DNA of 6,488 nucleotides from an uncultured Eubacteriales bacterium. Lineage in GTDB: Bacteria; Bacillota; Clostridia; Lachnospirales; CAG-274. Numbering within the stretch: position 1 is the first letter of the stretch; the number at the start of each line of letters is the position of its first letter. A program made the translations under genes and the position numbers. The notes below the pieces were generated by a model that was not told the DNA's origin, searched no databases, and saw only the letters and a program-made list of their open reading frames with translations. This document shows, piece by piece, positions 6,390 to 6,488 of the stretch. The stretch covers positions 1 to 6,488 of the forward strand of contig CABUWB010000108.1 of assembly GCA_902495025.1 (NCBI GenBank), written 5' to 3'.

Positions 6390-6488
6390 AAATATTGTAT
6401 AAATTATTATTTATACCTTCAAAACTGAATCGGCACCGCAAAGATGTGCGGCTGCCGCAGGCAGCTTTTGCGTCAGCAAAAGTGCTGA
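6390..6488 (-). other. Probable 23S-5S spacer with stacked hairpins
   Basis: No gene is present. The hairpin GTATAAAT (6397-6404) with ATTTATAC (6409-6416) lies just before the 5S start. Three more short stems lie end to end: CCGCA (6436-6440) with TGCGG (6447-6451), GCTGCC (6451-6456) with GGCAGC (6460-6465), and CTTTTGC (6465-6471) with GCAAAAG (6476-6482). The run fits an rRNA operon spacer with processing stems. The 23S gene itself is not in the window, so this is inferred. Confidence 0.6.
6394..6422 (-). promoter_or_regulatory. Possible promoter directly before 5S rRNA
   Basis: On the minus strand, TTGAAG (6422-6417) and TACAAT (6399-6394) are 17 bases apart, matching the consensus at 4 and 5 of 6 positions. 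Initiation about six bases on would fall at the 5S 5' end. The spacer is itself the perfect inverted repeat at 6397-6416, so the match could be a by-product of an AT-rich processing stem. Confidence 0.35.

Overview
The window looks like a Firmicutes chromosome, probably a gut-type Clostridia (an Oscillospiraceae-like lineage is my best guess). The evidence is strong AGGAGG-type ribosome sites, Firmicutes-style 5S and tRNA genes in one cluster, and the style of the integrase and excisionase. It captures the right-hand end of an integrated mobile element where it meets a ribosomal RNA operon. The left end of the element is not in the window.

Layout, left to right. (1) Positions 2-1192 hold the 3' part of a very AT-rich, unrecognised gene. 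Its reading frame is open to the left edge, so its true start lies outside. It ends at a strong hairpin terminator (1211-1252). (2) Positions 1403-3762 hold a tightly spaced two-gene operon: a 536-residue P-loop ATPase with an irregular Walker A motif, then a 248-residue unrecognised protein ending in something like half a Sel1 repeat. (3) Positions 3955-5752 hold the recombination module: a small excisionase-like DNA-binding protein, a terminator/attenuator hairpin, then a complete tyrosine recombinase with an extra Cro/C1-type helix-turn-helix domain inside its core-binding region. (4) Positions 5753-5949 are the element/host boundary. They hold a perfect 18-bp bidirectional terminator, three copies of AACGGCAA that look like recombinase arm sites, and the terminator of the opposing tRNA/rRNA operon. 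(5) Positions 5950-6389, all on the minus strand, hold initiator tRNA-fMet, tRNA-Tyr, tRNA-Thr and 5S rRNA. The 23S gene presumably lies just beyond the right edge, since 6390-6488 has the look of a 23S-5S spacer with stacked hairpins.

Working model: the recombinase and excisionase move the element in and out next to the tRNA-fMet end of an rRNA operon. The ATPase is probably a replication or helicase-type protein of the element, by analogy with DUF927/primase-helicase ATPases beside integrases. The AT-rich left gene is probably cargo of different ancestry. The most unusual points are the recombinase domain insertion, the Arg-for-Gly change in the ATPase P-loop, the orphan AT-rich gene, and the repeat cluster at the junction. 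No CRISPR array, reverse transcriptase, insertion sequence or conjugation gene is visible.
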